From NCBI GenBank assembly GCA_021796135.1, contig JAJYOQ010000091.1:1-11658 (forward strand): DNA of 11,658 nt. The letters run 5' to 3'. The notes beneath the pieces are model-generated. The model had not been told where the DNA came from. It did not search any database and worked only from the letters and a program-made list of their open reading frames with translations. Shown here piece after piece: positions 7,999 through 11,658 of the stretch. The stretch's first letter is position 1; each line of letters opens with the position of its first letter. A program made the position numbers and the translations under genes. The DNA is from Bacteroidota bacterium. GTDB taxonomy: Bacteria; Bacteroidota; Ignavibacteria; Ignavibacteriales; Ignavibacteriaceae.

Positions 7999-8325
7999 AT
8001 GAAGATGAAAATTCTTTTCGGACTTTATATTAATTTAATTGTTGGCTTTACATTTGTTGCCGCTTTCGAAGGGTGTACAATTTGGAATAGTATATTTCCT
8101 AAAGTTATTACCGGCGAAATTCAAATCGTTGGAAATGAACCGTTTATAAATATTGCATTGAAAAACAATAATGAAGTTTTTATTCTTGACTGCCCTGAAT
8201 ACTTAAAAGATTTAATGTTTCAAAATCAGGGGAAAACTGTAACCGTTTATTTTAGCAATATATCAGTCAACAGTGATTCAATTAAAGTTCTCAAAGTTGA
8301 TAAATTAGAAATACATCGAAAATAG
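7999..8325 (+). CDS. Small exported protein of unknown function
   Basis: I do not recognise this 108-residue protein. It begins with two lysines, then a hydrophobic stretch (residues 5-23, ILFGLYINLIVGFTFVAAF) ending at EGC (24-26), so it is very likely exported. Cys26 could be a lipidated cysteine, but the preceding FEG is not a good lipobox. The mature part (residues 34-108) alternates short beta-strand-like segments such as TGEIQIVGN and KTVTVYFSNI with polar turns, a pattern seen in small beta-barrel or OB-like domains; that fold is only a suggestion. The start may be either ATG 7999 or ATG 8005. It lies 52 bases upstream of the secreted peptidase gene on the same strand, so the two may be co-transcribed. 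Confidence 0.65.
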   Translation: MKMKILFGLYINLIVGFTFVAAFEGCTIWNSIFPKVITGEIQIVGNEPFINIALKNNNEVFILDCPEYLKDLMFQNQGKTVTVYFSNISVNSDSIKVLKVDKLEIHRK

Positions 8326-8377
8326 CAATATGTTAATTGCTGGATTAAATACGAAATTAATCTAAATCGAGATTTAT

Positions 8378-10618
8378 ATGAAAAAACTAATAATGCTCAT
8401 CTGTTTAAGCTTCGCAATAATTTCACTTGCGCAGAATAAAACATTGATGAAGCCGGTGACTGAAAACCAATCCAAAAGCTATCCCATTGCTGGAGGAGAA
8501 TTCTTTAACAAAGAAGAAATTCGCGTTGCTCAATTTTTAAAATCAAACCCCGGATTTTTTGATAAATTAAAAATGGAAAAAAATTCCGCATGGGGATTTA
8601 AAGTCGGAGACCAAAAGCAGTGGTATTCCTGGGATTTATCGACTAATCCCGAAACATCATATCTGGTATCATCAACATGCCGAGCTGTTGGGGTTAATTG
8701 TTACGTGTTTGTAGAAAACACGGTTTGGGGAACATCGGTTGATTCTGCCGCAGTTGCCGCTGTAGTCAATGAATTTGATAACCGTACACCGGCTAATTCT
8801 ACCAAAGGAATTTATCAAACTGATGTTGATACATTCGGCAATCCGCCAAATGTAGATAACGATCCCAGAATTATTATTTTGATTCTTGATATTAAAGACG
8901 GCTATAAAGGAACTGGAGGATATGTAAGCGGTTTTTTCAATGCTGCTAATGAAACCGGATTTAATAATGCCGAAATTTATTATATGGATGCAAATCCTAC
9001 AAATCTTGAAACTACGGATGGTCTGAATACTGCTCTCGAAACCGCTGCGCACGAATTTCAGCACATGATAAATTGGAATTATCATAAAACAAATCCCGAA
9101 CTAACATTTATAAACGAAGGCTTATCAATGGTAGCCGAAATCATTTGCGGATATCCACCTTCTGATCAACAGCTTTATGCCAATGAAACAAACATTCCTC
9201 TGACAACTTGGCGCGGTAATGATGCAACGAAAGTTCTTAATGATTATGGTCGTGCACAGCGTTTCTTTATTTATTTAAATGACCAGTTCGGGGCAGGGAT
9301 ATTTAGCCATATAGTGCAGGATAATTTAACCGGGCTAACAGGAATTAATAGCGTATTGCAGCAATATTCATCATCTTTTAACTCTGTTTTTGTAAATTGG
9401 CTTATTGCCAATGAACTAAATGACAGAAGCGTTAATCCTGCTTATGGCTATATACTTCAAGGTCTCCCAAAGTCCGTAGGCAAAACCTATTATAATCCTA
9501 ATGTTAATTTAATAACCGATACTACTCAAAGTCTTGCTGCAGAATATTTTTCTTTTTCAGGTGCTCAGAACTTAAAGTTTACTCCTTCTGCAAGTGCGGG
9601 CTCCCTTATAATTAAAGCTGTAGAAACAGGCAATAATACCTCCAGGGTTTTAGATGTACCGCTCAATTCAACCTTTTCAGAACCGCTATATGGTACAACA
9701 TATACAACAATTAGTTTCGTAGTGATCAATTCAAGCCAGTCAGCAAATGTGGTATTTAATTATCAGGCATCCGGGACAGTACCGACAACCGAAACAGAAC
9801 TAAAATGGGACAATACCGAACCGGTTGGATACTATGTTTTTGATGCTTCGGATACTGTATGTGTTCAGTTTGATTCCTATACCGGAGGAAAATTAGATTC
9901 AATAAGAGTTGCTTTAAGAAAAGCAGGAACAATCACGGGAGGAATCTATCAATTTACAGGCAGCCAAACTCCAACCCCTCTCGGGAAGCCTCTTGCGCAA
10001 AATATTACCGCATCAATTTCGACAACGAATCCGCCCACAGGAAACCCATATCCGATACCTTGGCAAAATTGGACGAGTATTGATCTAAGAAAATATAATA
10101 TTAGAACAGATAACCCTTTTGCCGTTGCATTAGTAATTGGCTCTGATCCCTCAACTCCGGGAGTTATGATTACAGATTATCCTGGTACAGATGCGTATCA
10201 TAGCTATACCTATTTACATAATCCTTCCGGCGGGGGAGCTGCAGGCTGGTATTATATAACTTCTTCCGATACAACAGTAGCAATTTATCTTATCAGAGCA
10301 TATGTCAGTATTGATACAAATCCAAATCCAGCCCCTCCGGCAGTTATTATGCCATCTGAATTTTCTTTATCGCAAAATTATCCTAATCCGTTTAATCCGA
10401 CCACAAATATAGATTTTTCTATAACGTCGCCTTCAAGAGTAAAGATTGAACTTTATAATTCTCTGGGACAATATCTATCCACAATTATTGATGCAGATTT
10501 TTCAGAAGGTACTCATACAATACCATTTAACGGTTCAAATTTAGCATCCGGGGTTTTTTATTATAGAATAACCGCCGGTTCATTTTCACAGGTAAAGGGC
10601 ATGGTACATGTAAAATAG
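8378..10618 (+). CDS. Secreted HEXXH zinc metallopeptidase with type IX secretion C-terminal domain
   Basis: This 746-residue protein has a clear signal peptide (MKKLIMLICLSFAIISLAQ, cleavage near residue 19), then a probable propeptide. The catalytic part contains AAHEFQHMINWN (223-234): His225 and His229 are zinc ligands and Glu226 the general base. INEGLSMVAE (245-254) supplies Glu247 as the likely third ligand, a gluzincin arrangement. The AHEFQHMIN plus NEGLS pattern resembles M30 (hyicolysin)-type peptidases; the family assignment is tentative. Two beta-rich regions follow (about 385-465 and 475-640). The last ~87 residues are a type IX sorting domain: EFSLSQNYPNPFNPTT (661-676), then VKIELYNSLGQ, and SGVFYYRITAG (724-734). 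It should therefore cross the outer membrane and be released or anchored on the surface. The peptide substrate is unknown. Confidence 0.82.
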   Translation: MKKLIMLICLSFAIISLAQNKTLMKPVTENQSKSYPIAGGEFFNKEEIRVAQFLKSNPGFFDKLKMEKNSAWGFKVGDQKQWYSWDLSTNPETSYLVSSTCRAVGVNCYVFVENTVWGTSVDSAAVAAVVNEFDNRTPANSTKGIYQTDVDTFGNPPNVDNDPRIIILILDIKDGYKGTGGYVSGFFNAANETGFNNAEIYYMDANPTNLETTDGLNTALETAAHEFQHMINWNYHKTNPELTFINEGLSMVAEIICGYPPSDQQLYANETNIPLTTWRGNDATKVLNDYGRAQRFFIYLNDQFGAGIFSHIVQDNLTGLTGINSVLQQYSSSFNSVFVNWLIANELNDRSVNPAYGYILQGLPKSVGKTYYNPNVNLITDTTQSLAAEYFSFSGAQNLKFTPSASAGSLIIKAVETGNNTSRVLDVPLNSTFSEPLYGTTYTTISFVVINSSQSANVVFNYQASGTVPTTETELKWDNTEPVGYYVFDASDTVCVQFDSYTGGKLDSIRVALRKAGTITGGIYQFTGSQTPTPLGKPLAQNITASISTTNPPTGNPYPIPWQNWTSIDLRKYNIRTDNPFAVALVIGSDPSTPGVMITDYPGTDAYHSYTYLHNPSGGGAAGWYYITSSDTTVAIYLIRAYVSIDTNPNPAPPAVIMPSEFSLSQNYPNPFNPTTNIDFSITSPSRVKIELYNSLGQYLSTIIDADFSEGTHTIPFNGSNLASGVFYYRITAGSFSQVKGMVHVK

Positions 10619-10722
10619 TTCAACAATTAATATATTAAAGGCTATCAATTAATCTTAATCCTTTTCAATAACTAATAAGTTGACTATTTTTACATTGTGA
10701 ATCTGACATGATATTAATATAT

Positions 10723-10797
<75 letters not shown>

Positions 10798-10808
10798 CAC
10801 GGCAAGCT

Positions 10809-10828
10809 GAAGATTCGAACTTTCGACC
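10809..10828 (+). repeat. Inverted, degenerate copy of the tRNA-Arg T-arm/variable region
   Basis: These 20 bases are nearly the reverse complement of tRNA positions 10769-10788. Seventeen bases match by Watson-Crick pairing, two of the three differences are G-U wobbles in RNA, and one is a C-A mismatch. The TTCGAA core is shared with the tRNA T-loop and recurs at 10837-10842. It may be a remnant of an inverted tRNA fragment or a selected structural element; it also forms the 5' arm of the terminator that follows. Confidence 0.6.
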
Positions 10829-10848
10829 TCAGAGAGTTCGAACTTTTT
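10814..10848 (+). terminator. Intrinsic terminator of tRNA-Arg
   Basis: Positions 10814-10824 pair with 10832-10842 (11 base pairs, one G-U) around the 7-base loop GACCTCA, and CTTTTT follows at 10843-10848. This is a good Rho-independent terminator 17 bases after the tRNA end. It touches the stop codon of the facing vapC-type gene, so the same hairpin may also slow leftward transcription, although no T-tract is present on that side. Confidence 0.65.
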
Positions 10849-11246
10849 CATATCCAACTTATTTTTATTTCCTTTTCCAATGCTTTAAACTCTTTATCTC
10901 CTGTAACAAGCACGGCTTTTTTAATTTTAGCCAATGCTGCAGCAAAGGCATCGGCATAAGACATTTTGTTAAATGCTTTGAATTCGGCGGCATGCAGTGT
11001 TAGCTCTTTGTTTGCTTCAACAATCGTAATTGGGAACCGGGCTATTGTGGTTTTAAACAATTCAGCCTTATCTTTTCCTTGATTGCGAAGTGTTATATAG
11101 TAGACCTCTCCCCAATTAATCACACTGAGATAAAGTTCGACGTCACTGGTTAAAGCTTTGCTTATTAAATCCGCAACTTCATCTCCCCCTTTCTCATTCT
11201 TAGCATATGCAATTACAGCATAGCTGTCCAGAACATATTTTCTCAT
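10848..11246 (-). CDS. vapC: PIN-domain RNase toxin, VapC family
   Basis: This 132-residue PIN-domain protein is the right size for a VapC toxin, a magnesium-dependent endoribonuclease that usually cuts tRNA or rRNA. The acidic active-site residues are all present: Asp7 (YVLDSYAV), Glu47 (VINWGEVYY), Asp99 (MSYADAFAAALA) and Asp117 (LVTGDKEF). The toxin therefore looks catalytically intact. It is cytosolic. Its ATG overlaps the last bases of the antitoxin gene as ATGA (11243-11246), the normal antitoxin-first coupled arrangement that keeps toxin synthesis tied to antitoxin. Its 3' end abuts the tRNA-Arg terminator. The RNA target cannot be predicted from sequence. Some chromosomal PIN proteins are not toxins, but the adjacent antitoxin makes toxin the best call. 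Confidence 0.88.
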   Translation of the reverse strand: MRKYVLDSYAVIAYAKNEKGGDEVADLISKALTSDVELYLSVINWGEVYYITLRNQGKDKAELFKTTIARFPITIVEANKELTLHAAEFKAFNKMSYADAFAAALAKIKKAVLVTGDKEFKALEKEIKISWI

Positions 11247-11473
11247 AGTTCACGTTCTTTCTTTTTTTCCTCCATCAAAGCTTTGAGAAGATCTCCTTCC
11301 TTTCCGAGAAATCCTATGTTTGCTTTTACTACGTCCGGAGTAATTGGAATTAATTTAATTCCATCTTCTTCCTCATAAAAATTAACTCTTGTACCTGGTT
11401 TAATTCCAAACCTTTTTCTCATTTTAGACGGTATTACTAACTGTCCTTTTGATGTAACATAACCGGATTCCAT
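11243..11473 (-). CDS. vapB: AbrB/MazE-fold antitoxin, VapB type
   Basis: This 76-residue protein begins with a SpoVT-AbrB swapped-hairpin DNA-binding domain (residues 1-46). YVTSKGQLVIPSKMRKRFGI (5-24), KPGTRVNFYEEEDGIKL (25-41) and the following IP residues match the family closely. The charged C-terminal part (50-76, with GKEGDLLKALMEEKKKE) is the expected toxin-binding tail that blocks the PIN active site. As the first gene of the pair it should dimerise, neutralise the toxin and, with it, repress their own promoter. A GGAG ribosome binding site lies 7 bases before the ATG. The start at 11473 places the domain right at the N-terminus, as is usual. It could also be named MazE-like or AbrB-like; the pairing with a PIN toxin supports VapB. 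Confidence 0.87.
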   Translation of the reverse strand: MESGYVTSKGQLVIPSKMRKRFGIKPGTRVNFYEEEDGIKLIPITPDVVKANIGFLGKEGDLLKALMEEKKKEREL

Positions 11474-11480
11474 ATATATA

Positions 11481-11484
11481 CTCC
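11481..11484 (-). promoter_or_regulatory. Ribosome binding site of the antitoxin gene
   Basis: On the minus strand GGAG (11484 down to 11481) precedes the antitoxin ATG by 7 bases, optimal spacing. Most genes in the window lack so clear a site, so this confirms the chosen start and suggests strong antitoxin translation. Confidence 0.6.
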
Positions 11485-11509
11485 ATTAATTATATTTCTT
11501 TAATTATGA

Positions 11510-11542
11510 TAAATATAAGAAAAATTTGTAATGTAAGTCAAA
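11510..11542 (-). promoter_or_regulatory. Candidate toxin-antitoxin promoter
   Basis: Reading leftward, TTGACT (11542-11537) is followed after 18 bases by TTATAT (11518-11513), a sigma70-like pair. The overlapping TATATTTA (11517-11510) also matches seven of eight positions of the Bacteroidota -7 box TAnnTTTG. Transcription would begin about 35 bases before the antitoxin ATG. The spacer is AT-rich, so chance matches are possible. Confidence 0.4.
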
Positions 11543-11559
11543 TATAATATGTAAGACAT
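11532..11559. repeat. Tandem 10-base repeats overlapping the toxin-antitoxin promoter
   Basis: ATGTAAGTCA (11532-11541) and ATGTAAGACA (11550-11559) are direct repeats with one difference, 18 bases start to start. The first covers the putative -35 of the vapBC-type operon. Their place suggests operator half-sites for the AbrB-fold antitoxin, or for a regulator of the divergent gene at 11610. Confidence 0.4.
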
Positions 11560-11596
11560 TAATAAATAGTTGGACATTCTTAACTTAGGGGTATTG

Positions 11597-11602
11597 AGGA
11601 GG
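11597..11602 (+). promoter_or_regulatory. Strong Shine-Dalgarno sequence of the gene entering the right edge
   Basis: AGGAGG at 11597-11602, within GAGGAGGAG, is the full anti-16S complement and lies 7 bases before ATG 11610. It is the strongest such site in the window and is the main reason for calling a gene start there. Confidence 0.5.
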
Positions 11603-11609
11603 AGATATA

Positions 11610-11658
11610 ATGCTTAAGTGTAAAGTCTCCAGTCAATCATGTCATCAATTATTCAGAG
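11610..11658 (+). CDS. 5' end of an unidentified rightward gene, cut by the window edge
   Basis: An open frame starts at ATG 11610 and runs to the last base without a stop (16 complete codons, MLKCKVSSQSCHQLFR). The strong Shine-Dalgarno sequence at ideal spacing supports it. The two early cysteines are notable, but the fragment is too short to recognise, and no signal peptide is evident. It is divergent from the antitoxin gene across a 136-base spacer that holds the candidate promoter and direct repeats. The call rests on translation-start context alone, so a short chance frame remains possible. Confidence 0.4.
   Translation, partial: MLKCKVSSQSCHQLFR

Noticed and set aside
8672..9085. 137-codon open frame on the minus strand
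   Set aside because: It is antisense to the catalytic part of the secreted peptidase, has no family features and no separate start signals.
10627..10638. Perfect 12-base palindrome TTAATATATTAA after the peptidase gene
   Set aside because: It is pure A/T with no loop or T-tract, so it is not a credible terminator and is likely chance in AT-rich DNA.
10680..10685. TTGACT as a -35 for tRNA-Arg
   Set aside because: No recognisable -10 or -7 element lies at a workable distance; the nearest TATTAA is about 28 bases away.

Overview
The window is AT-rich bacterial DNA, most likely from the Ignavibacteria/Chlorobi side of the Bacteroidota. The best clue is the C-terminus of the large secreted protein at 8378-10618. 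It ends in a type IX secretion sorting domain with the SLSQNYPNPFNPTT signature, which is very common in Ignavibacteria. A bacillithiol-type bshA gene and mostly weak Shine-Dalgarno sequences fit this placement. The placement is an inference; no rRNA or other phylogenetic marker is present.

Layout, left to right. (1) Positions 10-1573, minus strand: bshA (bacillithiol/N-methyl-bacillithiol synthesis), followed 34 bases downstream by a small homologue of the nucleotide-pool enzyme DNPH1/RCL. (2) Positions 1699-5304, plus strand: three overlapping genes for a PfkB-family sugar/nucleoside kinase, an RmlD-like NAD(P)-dependent sugar-nucleotide reductase and an exported GH13 alpha-glucanase. The overlaps imply one translationally coupled carbohydrate operon. 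(3) Positions 5309-7768, minus strand, ending 4 bases from the previous operon: an 819-residue fusion of an acyl-AMP ligase, an acyl carrier protein domain and a PlsC acyltransferase, probably a self-contained enzyme for fatty-acid activation and lysolipid acylation. (4) Positions 7999-10618, plus strand: a small exported protein of unknown function and a secreted HEXXH zinc metallopeptidase with the type IX sorting tail. (5) Positions 10723-10848: tRNA-Arg(CCU) with an intrinsic terminator. The 5' part of the terminator is a near-complement of the tRNA's own T-arm and variable loop. (6) Positions 10848-11473, minus strand: a vapBC-type toxin-antitoxin pair (AbrB-fold antitoxin, PIN-domain RNase toxin), with a candidate promoter and tandem operator-like repeats upstream. 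(7) Positions 11610-11658: the first codons of a rightward gene, preceded by a near-perfect Shine-Dalgarno sequence and cut by the window edge.

Most of the window is ordinary chromosomal metabolism. The accessory-looking part is the segment at and beyond the tRNA, with the toxin-antitoxin module, although no integrase, attachment-site duplication or insertion sequence is visible. No CRISPR array, rRNA or transposase was seen. The least conventional observations are the ligase-ACP-acyltransferase fusion and the mutually exclusive foldings possible between the tRNA-Arg 3' half and its terminator.
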